From Corynebacterium sp. MSK041 (GTDB lineage Bacteria > Actinomycetota > Actinomycetes > Mycobacteriales > Mycobacteriaceae): a stretch of DNA of 64,000 nt. Of this stretch, positions 36,016 through 46,113 are shown piece by piece (positions within the stretch are counted from its first letter, which is position 1; each line of letters opens with the position of its first letter). The notes beneath the pieces were generated by a model. The model was not told the origin of the DNA. It saw only the letters and a program-made list of their open reading frames with translations, and ran no database searches. Location: the NCBI RefSeq assembly GCF_030232265.1, contig NZ_JASPJK010000009.1, positions 30,523-94,522 on the forward strand. Direction: 5' to 3'. Both the position numbers and the translations under genes were made by a program.

Positions 36016-36513
36016 TTACTTCGGCTCCACTGGGTTCTTAGACACGACGACGCCGTCCGAATCGGCGTAAACGTAGTGGCCAGGGACGAATTCAATGCCG
36101 CCGAGGCGCAGCACGATGTTCTGCTCACCCACGCCGTCCTTGTTGGACTTGCGCGGGTTTGTGCCTAGGGCCTTGCAGCCGAAGTCCATGGTGGCAACCT
36201 CGGCGGAGTCGCGGATCGGGCCGTTGATGATCACGCCGGCCCAACCGTTCTTCACACCGGCGGCGGCGATCATGTCGCCCATGAGTGCGGTGTGCATGGA
36301 GGCGTGGCCATCCACAACGAGGACCTTGCCCTCACCCGGGGAGTTCAGCGTCTTCTTGACCAGGCCGTTGTCCTGGAAGCAGGAGATGGTCTGGATCTCG
36401 CCGCAGAATTCGACCTTGCCGCCGTAGTTGCGGAACTGGATGTCGCAACTTTGCACGTCCTTGTCGTGGATATCGGCGATGTCGGCGGTGGCGATGAACT
36501 GGATGTCGGTCAT
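36016..36513 (-). CDS. rraA: RraA-like protein / 4-hydroxy-4-methyl-2-oxoglutarate aldolase family
   Basis: This 165-residue protein belongs to the RraA family, which includes ribonuclease E inhibitors and HMG aldolases. The characteristic segment GDMIAAAGVKNGWAGVIING is followed by PIRDSAEVATMD, with the Arg-Asp pair of the aldolase active site. Because the aldolase residues are kept, an enzymatic role is at least as likely as RNase inhibition. The ATG at 36511-36513 has GAAGGAG upstream; an extension further upstream runs into noncoding sequence. Confidence 0.85.
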   Translation of the reverse strand: MTDIQFIATADIADIHDKDVQSCDIQFRNYGGKVEFCGEIQTISCFQDNGLVKKTLNSPGEGKVLVVDGHASMHTALMGDMIAAAGVKNGWAGVIINGPIRDSAEVATMDFGCKALGTNPRKSNKDGVGEQNIVLRLGGIEFVPGHYVYADSDGVVVSKNPVEPK

Positions 36514-36779
36514 GTGTGCTCCTTCGTTCGTGGTGTTTTTCGGGGATTGATGGTTACTGAGTTTACGCTTTTCAGTGCACGTTTTGGGGCGTGGTCTGTG
36601 TCGGGTGGGTTGTATTCGTCCTCCTTCTGGGGTTGATCCCGGCGGGAGTTGTACACGATTTTCGAAAGTTGGGAGCACGTCCTGGGAAAATAGTGATTTT
36701 GTGCACGATTTTTTAAATTCAAGTGCAGCCAACCCCCAGCCCGCCCCAGCCCCAGCCCACCCCAATCTGAGCAAAGAGA
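36514..36779. other. Intergenic region upstream of rraA
   Basis: About 270 bases without a gene. It holds the rraA ribosome binding site and an AT-rich stretch with two similar words, GTACACGATTTTCGAA and GTGCACGATTTTTTAAA, about 60 bases apart. These may be a promoter or repeat remnant. No operator could be assigned. Confidence 0.5.
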
Positions 36780-36811
36780 AAACCCGCACTACACAACGGC
36801 AGTGCGGGTTT
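36780..36811 (-). terminator. Terminator of aceA
   Basis: AAACCCGCACT pairs exactly with AGTGCGGGTTT around a ten-base loop. It lies 23 bases after the aceA stop on the minus strand and is followed there by TCTCTTT. Confidence 0.8.
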
Positions 36812-36833
36812 CTAGTCAGATCAAGCTACAAGC

Positions 36834-38126
36834 TTAGAACTGGCCTTCCTCCGTGGAGCCCTTGAGGGCGGTGGTGGAGGAGTTCGGGTCGACGGTGGTA
36901 GCAACGCGGTCGAAGTAGCCAGCGCCAACCTCGCGCTGGTGCTTGACAGCGGTGAAGCCGCGCTCGGATGCTGCCTGGAACTCGCGGTTCTGCAGGTCGA
37001 CGAACGCCGGCATGCCCTCGCGAGCGTAGCCGTAAGCCAGGTCGAACATGGAGTAGTTGAGGGCGTGGAAGCCAGCCAGGGTGATGAACTGGAAGGTGAA
37101 GCCCATCTTGCCCAGCTCCTTCTGGAACTTGGCGATCTCCTCTGCGTCCAGGTGGGAGGACCAGTTGAAGGATGGGGAGCAGTTGTAGGCGAGCAGCTGG
37201 TCCGGGAACTCAGCGTGGACGCCCTCGGCGAACTTCTTAGCCAGCTCGAGGTCCGGGGTACCGGTCTCCATCCAGATCATGTCAGCGTACGGAGCGTAGG
37301 ACTTAGCACGCTCGATGCACGGCTCGACACCGTTCTTGACGTAGTAGTAGCCCTCAGCGGAACGCTCGCCGGTGAGGAACTTAGCGTCGCGCTCATCAAC
37401 GTCGGAGGTCAGCAGGGTTGCAGCCTCAGCGTCGGTGCGGCCGATAACCACGGTTGGGACGTTGAGGACGTCTGCTGCCAGACGTGCGGAGGACAGGGTG
37501 CGGATGTGCTGCTGGGTCGGGATGAGGACCTTGCCGCCCAGGTGGCCACACTTCTTCTCAGAAGCGAGCTGATCCTCCCAGTGGGTACCAGCGGCACCAG
37601 CCTGGATCATTGCGCGCTGCAGCTCGTAGACGTTGAGGGCGCCACCGAAGCCGGCCTCACCGTCAGCGACGATCGGCACGAGCCAGTTGTCCACGGAGTC
37701 ATCGCCCTCGACGCGTGCGATCTGGTCTGCACGGGTCAGAGCGTTGTTGATACGACGGACAACGTTCGGCACGGAGTTAGCCGGGTACAGGGACTGGTCC
37801 GGGTAGGTGTTGCCGGAGAGGTTAGCGTCACCAGCGACCTGCCAACCGGAGAGGTAGACAGCCTTCAGGCCAGCGCGGACCTGCTGAACAGCCTGGTTAC
37901 CGGTGAGGGCGCCGAGGGCGTGGATGTAGGAGCCGTCGCCCTTGGTGATGCCGTCCCAGAGGATCTCAGCGCCACGGCGTGCGAGGGTCTGCTCCTCGAT
38001 GACGGTGCCCTGCAGAGCCTCAACCTGCTCAGCGGTGTAGTCGCGGGTAATGCCCTTCCAGCGCGGGTTCTCGTCCCAGTCCTTCTGGATCTCCTGTGCG
38101 GTACGAGCCTGTCCTGTGGTGGTCAT
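36834..38126 (-). CDS. aceA: Isocitrate lyase
   Basis: Isocitrate lyase splits isocitrate to succinate and glyoxylate, the first step of the glyoxylate shunt. The 430-residue protein has the family length. Its catalytic loop [11 protein letters not shown] carries the nucleophile Cys. It also has [11 protein letters not shown], the [17 protein letters not shown] segment and NCSPSFNW. The ATG at 38124-38126 has AAAGGGGA upstream. It is divergent from aceB with a 487-base shared control region, as known in Corynebacterium, where RamA, RamB and GlxR act. I could not identify those sites with confidence. Confidence 0.96.
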   Translation of the reverse strand: MTTTGQARTAQEIQKDWDENPRWKGITRDYTAEQVEALQGTVIEEQTLARRGAEILWDGITKGDGSYIHALGALTGNQAVQQVRAGLKAVYLSGWQVAGDANLSGNTYPDQSLYPANSVPNVVRRINNALTRADQIARVEGDDSVDNWLVPIVADGEAGFGGALNVYELQRAMIQAGAAGTHWEDQLASEKKCGHLGGKVLIPTQQHIRTLSSARLAADVLNVPTVVIGRTDAEAATLLTSDVDERDAKFLTGERSAEGYYYVKNGVEPCIERAKSYAPYADMIWMETGTPDLELAKKFAEGVHAEFPDQLLAYNCSPSFNWSSHLDAEEIAKFQKELGKMGFTFQFITLAGFHALNYSMFDLAYGYAREGMPAFVDLQNREFQAASERGFTAVKHQREVGAGYFDRVATTVDPNSSTTALKGSTEEGQF

Positions 38127-38248
38127 GTGGTCCCCTTTCTGACGGGATCTAAGTTGGAAGCTTCCACTCAACTTCGTGTTTTGGGCGTGTGCGTGGGCAC
38201 AGCGCTGTAGACATGGTGAGTTGAGCCACGCCCTTGGCGTTCATGTCC

Positions 38249-38278
38249 AGTATCCCTATCTGTGAACCGCATAGTCAA
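38249..38278 (-). promoter_or_regulatory. Candidate aceA promoter
   Basis: On the minus strand TTGACT (38273-38278) and GATACT (38249-38254) are spaced by 18 bases and lie about 125 bases upstream of aceA. This is a sigma-70-like pair. Confidence 0.4.
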
Positions 38279-38346
38279 TACATATGAGGGGTTACGTTTT
38301 TTAAGGGGGTGAGTTGGCTCGCTGTTTCTTTGTGTTCAAGTACCTT

Positions 38347-38357
38347 GCTTATCGACG
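38347..38357 (+). repeat. 11-base dispersed repeat GCTTATCGACG (aceA-aceB intergenic, first)
   Basis: Exact copy in noncoding DNA. It faces a second, inverted copy 132 bases downstream. Confidence 0.86.
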
Positions 38358-38489
38358 AAACCGCAGGCCACCCCCGCTAATTTCCCCTTGTGGCGTGGGA
38401 CTTTGGTGCGTGAAGGGGATTTTGTTTGGGGTGAAAAGGCGGGCAAGACGGAGCGGTTTGATTCACGAATTCGGGGGTGATGGGGGGAG

Positions 38490-38500
38490 CGTCGATAAGC
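38490..38500 (-). repeat. 11-base dispersed repeat GCTTATCGACG (aceA-aceB intergenic, second)
   Basis: Exact copy in noncoding DNA, inverted relative to the copy at 38347. Its context, AAGCCTTT before and CTCCCCCC after on the minus strand, matches the longer pattern. Confidence 0.86.
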
Positions 38501-38567
38501 AAAGGCTTAACGCAGGTGACCGCCCTCACTAAGCTGGCTTGCACATGCCCGTGCCACAGGCACTGCC

Positions 38568-38573
38568 TAGAAT
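38568..38573 (+). promoter_or_regulatory. Candidate -10 element of aceB
   Basis: TAGAAT lies about 40 bases upstream of the aceB start. No convincing -35 element is seen. Confidence 0.4.
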
Positions 38574-38613
38574 GGGTGGGCGAACACAAAGTCTGGCTGA
38601 AAGGATCTCATTT

Positions 38614-40818
38614 ATGACGACACCGCAATTCGAGGACCGCACCGAGCGCGTCGAGGTGGCTGGGCTGGCTGTGGCCCGCCCGCTGTATGACTTCGTGGTG
38701 GAGAAGCTGCTCCCCGAGATCAACGTTGATGCCGATAAGTTCTGGGGCGATGTTGCTAAGTACTTCGCTGACTTGACCCCGAAGAACAAGGCACTGCTCG
38801 CTCGCCGCGACGAGCTGCAGGCAACGATGGACCAGTACTACCGCGACAACCCGGGCCAACCCGATCCGGCGGCGCACGAGGAGTTCCTGCGCTCCATTGG
38901 TTACCTCGTGGATCAGCCGCTGGACGGAGCGATCCGCACGGAGAACGTGGATCCGGAGTTCGCTTCTGTTGCTGGCCCGCAGCTGGTTGTGCCGATTACG
39001 AACGCCCGTTTTGCTATCAACGCAGCTAACGCGCGTTACGGCTCCCTGTATGACGCGCTGTACGGCACTGATGCTATCCCGACGGATGGTGGTGCTGAGC
39101 CGGGCAAGGGCTACAACCCGGTCCGCGGTGACCGCGTGATTGCGTGGGCACGTAACTTCCTCGATGAGGCTGTGCCGCTCGAAGGCGCATCCCACGCTGA
39201 CGTGGACTCCTACGAGATTGCGGAGGACGGCTCCCTCAAGATCGTGTCTGAGGGCAACGAGGTCTCCCTGAAGGACCCGGCAGTGTACCTCGGCTACCAG
39301 GGCTCCAAGGATGCGCCGACCGGTATTGTGCTGCGCCACAACGGCCTGCACATCATCATCAAGATCGATCGCGAGCACCCGGTGGGCAAGACCGACCGCG
39401 CTGGCGTTGCTGACGTGGTGCTGGAGTCCGCTGTCACCGCGATTATGGACTTTGAGGATTCCGTCGCTGCTGTTGACGGCACCGATAAGGCTGGCGCATA
39501 CGAGACCTGGTTCGGCCTGAACCGCGGCGACATCTCCGAGACCGTGACCAAGGGCGACAAGACCTTTGAGCGCACCCTGGCAGATGACGTCACCTTCACC
39601 GCCAAGGATGGCTCCGAGGGATCCCTGCACGGTCGTGTGATGATGCTGTGCCGCAACGTTGGCCACCTGATGACTACGCCGGCGATCCTCGTGGACGGCG
39701 AGGAGGTGCCGGAAGGTCTGCTCGACGGCATCATCACCGTCGCCGCTGCTATCCCGGGTCTGCGCGAGGGCAATGCCCGCGGTAACTCCCGCGTTGGCTC
39801 TGTCTACGTGGTGAAGCCGAAGCAGCACGGTCCGGATGAGGTCGCTTTCACCAACGAGATCTTCGACCGTGTCGAGGAGATCCTGGGTCTGCCGAAGCAC
39901 ACCGTCAAGGTGGGTGTCATGGACGAGGAGCGTCGCACCTCCGTCAACCTGGACGCCTGCATCATGGCTGCTGCTGACCGCCTGGTGTTCATCAACACCG
40001 GCTTCCTGGACCGCACTGGTGATGAGATCCACACCGCTATGCAGGCCGGCCCGATGGTCCGCAAGGCAAACCTGCAGACTGCACCGTGGAAGATCGCTTA
40101 TGAGAACCACAACGTTGACGCTGGTATCGCTCACTCCCTGCCTGGCCGCGCCCAGATTGGTAAGGGCATGTGGGCAGAGACGGATCACATGGCTGCTCTG
40201 CTGGAGAAGAAGATTGGCCAGCCGCGTGAGGGTGCAAACACCGCATGGGTTCCGTCCCCGACCGGCGCTACCCTGCACGCCACCCACTACCACCAGGTAG
40301 ATGTTCACGCTGTTCAGGATGAGCTGCGTGCCGCTGGTCGCCGTGATTCCCTCAAGGGCCTGCTCACCGTCCCGGTCAGCATCGAGGGCGATGTGTGGTC
40401 CGATGCAGAGAAGGCTGAGGAGCTGGACAACAACTGCCAGTCCATCCTGGGCTACGTGGTCCGCTGGGTTGAGCAGGGTGTTGGCTGCTCCAAGGTGCCG
40501 GACATCCACGATGTGGACCTGATGGAGGACCGCGCAACGCTGCGTATTTCCTCCCAGCTGTTGGCTAACTGGCTCGTCCACGGTGTCATCACCGAGGACC
40601 AGGTGTTGGATTCCCTGAAGCGCATGGCTGTGAAGGTCGACGAGCAGAACGCGGGCGACCCGAACTACCTGCCGATGGCGGCGGACTACGACAAGTCCAT
40701 CGGTTTCCAGGCTGCGAAGGACCTCATCTTCAAGGGCACCGAGTCCCCGTCTGGTTACACGGAGCCGATCCTGCACGCGAAGCGTCGTGAGTTCAAGGCT
40801 GCACACGGCCTTGCTTAA
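38614..40818 (+). CDS. aceB: Malate synthase G
   Basis: Malate synthase joins glyoxylate and acetyl-CoA to make malate, completing the glyoxylate shunt with aceA. The 734-residue size is that of isoform G. Visible motifs are [62 protein letters not shown] and [16 protein letters not shown]. The ATG at 38614 follows AAAGGA. Base composition and strong codon bias suggest high expression on acetate or fatty acids. Confidence 0.96.
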   Translation: MTTPQFEDRTERVEVAGLAVARPLYDFVVEKLLPEINVDADKFWGDVAKYFADLTPKNKALLARRDELQATMDQYYRDNPGQPDPAAHEEFLRSIGYLVDQPLDGAIRTENVDPEFASVAGPQLVVPITNARFAINAANARYGSLYDALYGTDAIPTDGGAEPGKGYNPVRGDRVIAWARNFLDEAVPLEGASHADVDSYEIAEDGSLKIVSEGNEVSLKDPAVYLGYQGSKDAPTGIVLRHNGLHIIIKIDREHPVGKTDRAGVADVVLESAVTAIMDFEDSVAAVDGTDKAGAYETWFGLNRGDISETVTKGDKTFERTLADDVTFTAKDGSEGSLHGRVMMLCRNVGHLMTTPAILVDGEEVPEGLLDGIITVAAAIPGLREGNARGNSRVGSVYVVKPKQHGPDEVAFTNEIFDRVEEILGLPKHTVKVGVMDEERRTSVNLDACIMAAADRLVFINTGFLDRTGDEIHTAMQAGPMVRKANLQTAPWKIAYENHNVDAGIAHSLPGRAQIGKGMWAETDHMAALLEKKIGQPREGANTAWVPSPTGATLHATHYHQVDVHAVQDELRAAGRRDSLKGLLTVPVSIEGDVWSDAEKAEELDNNCQSILGYVVRWVEQGVGCSKVPDIHDVDLMEDRATLRISSQLLANWLVHGVITEDQVLDSLKRMAVKVDEQNAGDPNYLPMAADYDKSIGFQAAKDLIFKGTESPSGYTEPILHAKRREFKAAHGLA

Positions 40819-40840
40819 ACAGCCCTAGGGCTGTTTAAGC
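40813..40840. terminator. 28-base palindrome at the aceB stop
   Basis: GCTTAAACAGCCC and GGGCTGTTTAAGC are perfect complements around TA and overlap the aceB stop codon. The left arm encodes the end of the protein. It probably acts as a terminator or 3' end stabiliser. Confidence 0.6.
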
Positions 40841-40890
40841 AAGCAAAAGCACGGGTCCAGGCCTTAAGCAAGGATTGAGGCTTAGAGCTC

Positions 40891-40954
40891 AGAGCCCAGG
40901 TTGCCGTCTACCTGCGAGAATTTTGCGGAGGTAGGTGTCAGCCTGGGCTCTTTT
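40891..40954 (+). terminator. Terminator after aceB
   Basis: AGAGCCCAGG pairs with CCTGGGCTCT, with a second inner stem CTACCTGC/GCGGAGGTAG, and is followed by TTTTG. Confidence 0.7.
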
Positions 40955-41007
40955 GCGTTGTGTGCGTGTAGTCTTTAGTGCCGATAGCTACGACGCGAGG
41001 AGGGACC

Positions 41008-42501
41008 ATGGCGTACTCAGTGGGGTTCGACCGCCAGAAATACATCGAATTGCAGTCGGAGCACATCTCCAAGCGCAGAGAAGAAATCGGCGGCAAGCTG
41101 TACCTCGAAATGGGCGGAAAGCTTTTCGACGATCACCATGCCTCCCGTGTCCTCCCCGGCTTCACCCCGGACAACAAAATCGCCATGCTGGAGCGCATTA
41201 AGGACGAAGTTGAGATCGTCGTGTGCGTGGCCGCGCCGGACCTCGTACGCCAAAAAGTGCGCGCTGACCTGGGCATCACCTACGAAGATGAGGTTCTAAG
41301 GCTTATCGACGTCTTCCGGGAACGCGGCTTCTTAGTCGAGAACGTGGTGATCACTCAGTACGAAGCCGGCGCCGAGCAGGCGGACATGCTGCGCGAGAAG
41401 CTGGAGCGCTTGGGCCTGACCGTGCTACTGCACCGCGTCATCCCCGGTTACCCGAATGACATCGCGCGCATCGTGTCACCGGAGGGTTTCGGCCGCAACG
41501 AGTATGTGCAGACCAGCCGTGATGTTGTGGTGATGACGGCGCCGGGCCCAGGTTCCGGGAAGTTAGCCACGTGCTTGAGCCAGGTGTACCAGGACAACCA
41601 GCGGGGTACGGCGGCGGGCTACGCCAAGTTTGAGACGTTCCCGATTTGGAACCTGCCGCTGGAACACCCAGTGAACTTGGCCTACGAGGCCGCGACGGTG
41701 GACTTGGATGATAACAACGTCATTGACCAGTATCACCTCGCCGCCTATGGCGAGCAGGTCTCCTCCTACAATCGTGATATTGAGGTCTTCCCGCTACTCA
41801 AAGCCTTGTTGAAGGAGGCCACGGGCACGGAGCCGTACCAGTCCCCCACTGACATGGGTGTGAACATGGCTGGCTACTGCATCTCCGATGATGCGGCGTG
41901 CCGGCATGCGGCAGAGCAGGAGATCATCCGCCGTTTCCTGATTGCGCAGGTGGACTTCCGGCGCGGTGATGTGGATGAGCAAGTGCCGGTTCGTGCTGCC
42001 AACGTGATGCGGAAAGCGGGTTTGACCGTGGCGGACCGCCCAGTGGTGGCGCCGGCTCTCGATGTCGCGGAGACCACCGGTAACCCGGGCGCGGCGCTGG
42101 AATTGCCGGACGGCACGATCGTGACCGGTAAGACCTCCGATCTGCTTGGTCCTTCTGCAGCAGTGCTGCTCAACGCGCTGAAAACGCTGGCCGGTATCGC
42201 TGATGAGGTGCACTTGCTTTCCCCCGATGCGATTGAGCCGATCCAACGCCTGAAAACCCGGTACCTGGGTTCGCGCAACCCGCGCTTGCATACTGATGAG
42301 GTGCTCATCGCTCTGTCCACCTCCGCGGCGGAGGATGATAACGCCCGCCTGGCGCTGGAGCAGCTTCAGTCCCTGCGGGGTTGTGATGCGCACATCACCA
42401 CCATCTTGGGGTCCGTGGATGAGGGGATCTTCCGCTCCCTCGGTGTGCTGGCCACCACGGAACCGCAGTACTGGCGTAAGGCGTTGTACCACCGCCGCTA
42501 G
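41008..42501 (+). CDS. DUF1846 family protein
   Basis: This 497-residue cytoplasmic protein belongs to DUF1846, a family of conserved proteins of unknown reaction. Visible family segments are [55 protein letters not shown] (a P-loop-like stretch) and [12 protein letters not shown]. The P-loop-like motif hints at nucleotide use, but no reaction is claimed. The ATG at 41008 has GGAGGGA upstream. The 11-base repeat at 41301 encodes RLIDV. Confidence 0.88.
   Translation: MAYSVGFDRQKYIELQSEHISKRREEIGGKLYLEMGGKLFDDHHASRVLPGFTPDNKIAMLERIKDEVEIVVCVAAPDLVRQKVRADLGITYEDEVLRLIDVFRERGFLVENVVITQYEAGAEQADMLREKLERLGLTVLLHRVIPGYPNDIARIVSPEGFGRNEYVQTSRDVVVMTAPGPGSGKLATCLSQVYQDNQRGTAAGYAKFETFPIWNLPLEHPVNLAYEAATVDLDDNNVIDQYHLAAYGEQVSSYNRDIEVFPLLKALLKEATGTEPYQSPTDMGVNMAGYCISDDAACRHAAEQEIIRRFLIAQVDFRRGDVDEQVPVRAANVMRKAGLTVADRPVVAPALDVAETTGNPGAALELPDGTIVTGKTSDLLGPSAAVLLNALKTLAGIADEVHLLSPDAIEPIQRLKTRYLGSRNPRLHTDEVLIALSTSAAEDDNARLALEQLQSLRGCDAHITTILGSVDEGIFRSLGVLATTEPQYWRKALYHRR
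41301..41311 (+). repeat. 11-base dispersed repeat GCTTATCGACG (in DUF1846 gene)
   Basis: Exact copy in sense, encoding LID. Confidence 0.85.
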
Positions 42502-42543
42502 GTGCAATTTCCAGCCACGGCGCGAACTTCTTAGACTGGATGC

Positions 42544-43419
42544 ATGCAAGAAAAGATCCTGCTCTACTACCAGTTCCGCCCCATCGCTGACCCGGAGGCG
42601 GTGCGTCTGTGGCAGCGGGATCTCTGCGAAGGCTTAGGGCTATTTGGCCGCATCATCATCTCCCCCGACGGCATCAACGGCACCGTCGGTGGGGACATGG
42701 ATGCCTGCAAGACCTACGTGCGCAAAACCAAGGAGTACTTCCGCGGCATTGAGTTCAAGTGGTCCGAGGGCGGCAAGGCAGACTTCCCGAAACTCAGCGT
42801 GAAAGTGCGCGATGAGATTGTCACTTTCGGTGTGCCGGAAGAATTGCGTGTGGATGCATCGGGGGTTGTCGGTGGCGGCCGCCACTTGAAACCGGAAGAG
42901 GTCAACGAACTCGTGCAAAAGCGCGATGACGTTGTCTTTTTCGATGGCCGCAATGCGTATGAGGCAGAGATTGGCAAATTCAAAAACGCCGTTGTGCCCG
43001 ATGTGAACACCACGCACGACTTCATCGCGGAGCTGGAATCCGGCAAGTATGACTGGATGAAAGACAAGCCGGTCGTGTCCTACTGCACCGGCGGTATCCG
43101 CTGCGAGATCTTGTCATCGCTGATGATTAACCGCGGCTTCGAAGAGGTCTACCAAATCGACGGCGGCATCGTCCGCTACGGCGAGAAGTTTGGCAACCAG
43201 GGCTTGTGGGAAGGTTCCCTCTACGTCTTTGACAAGCGCATGCACACTGAATTCGGCCCCGAAAATGACCCGGATTTTGTGCAGCTCGGTCACTGCGTGC
43301 ACTGCGGTGCGCCCACGAACCAGCACTACAACTGCGTTAACGAGCCAGAGTGCCGGCGCCAGTACCTGAGCTGCCCGGGCTGCCGCGAAAAGCAGCCGTA
43401 CTGCACAGATTGTTGCTAG
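42544..43419 (+). CDS. trhO: tRNA uridine 5-hydroxylase, rhodanese-type (TrhO / UPF0176)
   Basis: TrhO introduces the 5-hydroxyl group on tRNA wobble uridine by an oxygen-dependent reaction. The 291-residue protein has the UPF0176 N-terminal domain ([18 protein letters not shown]). A rhodanese domain follows, with catalytic Cys in [14 protein letters not shown] Cys-rich C-terminal tail contains CVHCGAP and CPGCREKQ, probably binding zinc. Length and domain order match the family. Confidence 0.92.
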   Translation: MQEKILLYYQFRPIADPEAVRLWQRDLCEGLGLFGRIIISPDGINGTVGGDMDACKTYVRKTKEYFRGIEFKWSEGGKADFPKLSVKVRDEIVTFGVPEELRVDASGVVGGGRHLKPEEVNELVQKRDDVVFFDGRNAYEAEIGKFKNAVVPDVNTTHDFIAELESGKYDWMKDKPVVSYCTGGIRCEILSSLMINRGFEEVYQIDGGIVRYGEKFGNQGLWEGSLYVFDKRMHTEFGPENDPDFVQLGHCVHCGAPTNQHYNCVNEPECRRQYLSCPGCREKQPYCTDCC

Positions 43420-43477
43420 CTGGCCTTATTGTTCTAGCTGGCCTTATTGTTCTAGCTCGCCGTTTACGGCCAGCTAG
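43416..43477. repeat. Tandem 18-base repeats forming a terminator-like region
   Basis: CTAGCTGGCCTTATTGTT occurs twice in tandem (43416-43433, 43434-43451), followed by CTAGCTCGCC and then GGCCAGCTAG. Either first unit can pair with the last word. It overlaps the end of trhO and the stop of the convergent gene at 43474, so a bidirectional terminator is likely. Confidence 0.6.
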
Positions 43478-43974
43478 GCGCTATCGGTTGCCAGGATCCC
43501 GATGGTGATGGTCAGCCACCACATGGCAAAAGGCACGATGGGTAGCCAGAACACGCCCATCCATGGCATCCAGCGCTCGTAACGGTTGAGTTTGCGCACC
43601 ATGATGATGGCGCAGCCGATGATGCCGGCGACTGGTGGGATGGAACTGACCACGGCCCAGATGGTGCGCCACGTGGCGGTGCACAGCCAGGTGGCCTCCC
43701 CTGCTTCGCACAGGGGGCCGCCCGTCATGCGAGAGATGAGGGCGAGGATCCCGGCCACGAGAAAGGTGGCAGCCACGATGCCACCGGCGAACCAGAGCGC
43801 CTGCTTCGTGGAGGCTTCATTGCGGGCGTTGACCTCTTTCGGGTCAGGCTGGTCCGCAAACTCTTCCAAGCTGTGTGGCTCCGGGCGGAGTTTATTGTGG
43901 TAGTCCGCTGAATCATGCAGGTCATTTTCTGGGTGACCAGGAGCGAAACCGGGACGATTCTCATGGGAAGCCAT
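43474..43974 (-). CDS. Small membrane protein downstream of the Usp gene
   Basis: I do not recognise a named family for this 166-residue protein. The N-terminal ~55 residues are soluble and acidic. Three membrane spans follow, near residues 58-80, 103-125 and 138-160. It starts ten bases after the stop of the Usp gene and is likely cotranscribed with it. The start at 43972-43974 (MASHENRPGF) is supported by the DNA between the two genes. Confidence 0.72.
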   Translation of the reverse strand: MASHENRPGFAPGHPENDLHDSADYHNKLRPEPHSLEEFADQPDPKEVNARNEASTKQALWFAGGIVAATFLVAGILALISRMTGGPLCEAGEATWLCTATWRTIWAVVSSIPPVAGIIGCAIIMVRKLNRYERWMPWMGVFWLPIVPFAMWWLTITIGILATDSA

Positions 43975-43984
43975 GAGTGTGAGT

Positions 43985-44974
43985 CTATCCCCGCAAGACA
44001 ATAACTGGAACTGGGGCGTAGCTCAGGAATTCTGCTGTGTGCGGTCCGACGTGGACGTAGCCAGGACGAATCTTGGATTGTGGTGAGGAGTCAACGAAGA
44101 GAAGGTCCCCCTTCTTCCACTTCTGGGAATCCACAACGGTGCGCCAGCCTTCGCCAGCACTGACCAAGGTTTCTACCTCAAAGTTCTTCAGCTCCGCGTG
44201 GGGGTCCTTGATATTCAGGTCCCGGGCCACATTCAGCACGACATCCCAGGCGCGGTCGAGGAGGGCGAGGGAGGCTTCATTCCATTCGTCGACAAGCGGG
44301 CGATGGGTGAGATCATCGTCGAAGTTGTACGTTTCCTCCGGCGAGAAAGCCATGATGCGCAACTCCACATCAAGCGTGAGCGCGAGCGCGGCAGCGAGTC
44401 CGATGCCTCGTGCGGAGCTGCGCGCGGCTTCCTCTGTGTCCAAGAAGGCGAAGTTCACGCGCGTGATGCCCTTCTTGGCCAGCTTGGCGCCGCGCGGAAT
44501 AATGCCCACCGAGGCGGGTGCTGAACGCATCACAATATCCGCCGCCGATGCGGCAACAAAGCGACCTAACGCGGCCTTCGGTTTGGAGCCGAACAGAACA
44601 AGGTCCGCATCGAACCTCTTAATCTCCTCTTTGAGTAGCCTGTTACGTGGCTTTCCATCGCGGAAAACCATGAACTCCTTGTCCCACGCGCGACTAGGTA
44701 CGTGGTGTTTCATTGCTCGGCGCACGTCCTGAGTGCGCTCATCCAGGGTGTTCTCAAACCACTTCTTGTACTTCTTGCTCGACGTGGAACGGAATTGCGA
44801 CCACGGGCGCGGTTCAGTGGTAATCACCCTGATCTCTGCGGGAAGGGACTGCGCGAGCCACCCCGCTAAATGCACTGCTTCTTCCCCGGACTGATCCCAG
44901 CTCACGGCGATGCGTAAAGGGCGCTCGCTGCCTTTCGACGACAGAAGCGCTGGCAAATACGAATGTTTGGCCAT
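43985..44974 (-). CDS. Tandem universal stress protein
   Basis: This 329-residue protein carries two universal stress protein domains in tandem. The first starts near residue 20 (RIAVSWDQSGEEAVHLAGWL) and contains LVLFGSKPKAALGRFVAAS. The second starts near residue 165 and contains LLFVDSSPQSKIRPG and APVPVIVLRG. The GSxxG-type ATP loop appears only in modified form. Such proteins act in stress and growth arrest. It heads a two-gene unit and is next to a MalR-like regulator, which in C. glutamicum controls envelope-stress genes. Confidence 0.82.
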   Translation of the reverse strand: MAKHSYLPALLSSKGSERPLRIAVSWDQSGEEAVHLAGWLAQSLPAEIRVITTEPRPWSQFRSTSSKKYKKWFENTLDERTQDVRRAMKHHVPSRAWDKEFMVFRDGKPRNRLLKEEIKRFDADLVLFGSKPKAALGRFVAASAADIVMRSAPASVGIIPRGAKLAKKGITRVNFAFLDTEEAARSSARGIGLAAALALTLDVELRIMAFSPEETYNFDDDLTHRPLVDEWNEASLALLDRAWDVVLNVARDLNIKDPHAELKNFEVETLVSAGEGWRTVVDSQKWKKGDLLFVDSSPQSKIRPGYVHVGPHTAEFLSYAPVPVIVLRG

Positions 44975-45076
44975 GTGCTGGAAGGGATCGACGGGGGAAA
45001 ATCAGGGTAAAACTACCTAAATCTTATCCACCCCAAGAACCATGTGCCAGAAGGTCCCCCACTGAGGCTTCGCTGC

Positions 45077-45532
45077 CTAGGCCAAGTTGTTGGTGGTGTA
45101 CAGCTCCGAGAGCTTCTCGAACACAGGGATGCTGTCCTTGAGCAGCTGGAGGTCCTCAGCATCCAAGGTGGCAAGCATCTCCGTGACGTACTTGGTGCGC
45201 TCCTCGGCCACACGGTCATATTCCTTGCGGCCGATCTCGGTGATTTCCACCCGAACACCACGGCGATCTTCCTCATCGCGGACACGGTGGATCAGATCAC
45301 GCTGTTCGAGCTGGTGCAAAGTGTTGGAGGCCGTTGGCATACGAATGCCTTCCTCTTGCGCGAGCTGGCTAATGCGCATCGGACCGGATTCAATGAGCCG
45401 CTCCATGATGGACAACTGCGGGCCAGTGAGATCAGACTGCTGTGCGATACGGAAGTAAGCCACGTACAGCTTGGTCAAAAACGGTCGTACCTCGGCCGCG
45501 ATCTCGTGCGCAACATCCACTTTGTTGATCAT
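45077..45532 (-). CDS. MarR family transcriptional regulator (MalR-like)
   Basis: This 151-residue winged-helix regulator has the MarR layout: LTGPQLSIMERLIESGPMRI, the recognition helix region RMPTASNTLHQLEQRDLI, and the wing DEEDRRGVRVEITEIG. Its position next to DUF5318 and a class A PBP matches the C. glutamicum malR locus, whose product regulates envelope remodelling; this equivalence is inferred from synteny. I chose the ATG at 45530-45532. It is divergent from the DUF5318 gene, with 94 AT-rich bases between them that may hold an operator. Confidence 0.85.
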   Translation of the reverse strand: MINKVDVAHEIAAEVRPFLTKLYVAYFRIAQQSDLTGPQLSIMERLIESGPMRISQLAQEEGIRMPTASNTLHQLEQRDLIHRVRDEEDRRGVRVEITEIGRKEYDRVAEERTKYVTEMLATLDAEDLQLLKDSIPVFEKLSELYTTNNLA

Positions 45533-45626
45533 GCCCACTATCGTAGGCAATTCGTGCGAATAAATGCTATTTTCCGGTGTAATTTTGTGCATTAAAGTTT
45601 GCAGGATTGGAGTACACTCGCCCACC

Positions 45627-45992
45627 GTGTTTCGTCTCAGCGCTGAAGTGTCCCACGAGTGGGAGCGTCGCATGACTTTGCGCGACTTTCATGCGGGCCG
45701 AATCCCTCAAGCTGAGCTTTGCGACGCGGACTTTTTACTCAAAGCCGCCGCCGAACACCACGGAACTGACTCGCCCCGCCCCTGCCCTATCTGCGAATCA
45801 GTCATGCAAGATGTTCTGTGGATCTATGGCGACAACCTAGGCCGCCGCTCTGGGACCGCACGCAGCGAGGCGGAGATTGATGAGATCACGGCGCAGGTAG
45901 GCCCTATTACTGTCCACCGGGTGGAAGTGTGCCGGCACTGCGGTTGGAACCATTTGCTCACTGAAGCACGGGCGGAACCGGACACAGCGTAG
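45627..45992 (+). CDS. DUF5318 family zinc-ribbon-like protein
   Basis: This 121-residue protein matches DUF5318, a small actinobacterial family. It has CPICE and CRHCGWNH, which together form a likely zinc-binding pair. The GTG at 45627 was chosen by similarity to corynebacterial relatives, whose starts are also FxxSxEVSHEW-like; an ATG 36 bases later is possible. It is divergent from the MarR gene and precedes the penicillin-binding protein gene by 121 bases. Function is unknown. Confidence 0.8.
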   Translation: MFRLSAEVSHEWERRMTLRDFHAGRIPQAELCDADFLLKAAAEHHGTDSPRPCPICESVMQDVLWIYGDNLGRRSGTARSEAEIDEITAQVGPITVHRVEVCRHCGWNHLLTEARAEPDTA

Positions 45993-46113
45993 TGGCCTTG
46001 GTGGTTCCCCTAGTGCTGTGATTTCAGGTTGAAACAACTACCCTGAAGTAATCTGACCTTAAATGTGTCCTACACAGTCCTGAATACTTCTCATAGGCAG
46101 GAAGAGCACTCCA

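Noticed and set aside
38608..40806. A 732-codon open frame on the minus strand through aceB
   Set aside because: It is the antisense shadow of a highly codon-biased gene; the + strand protein is an unmistakable malate synthase G, and the antisense protein matches no family.
45533..45626. A specific MalR operator in the MarR/DUF5318 gap
   Set aside because: Only a loose AATGC/GCATT inverted pair is seen in AT-rich DNA, not enough to call a site.
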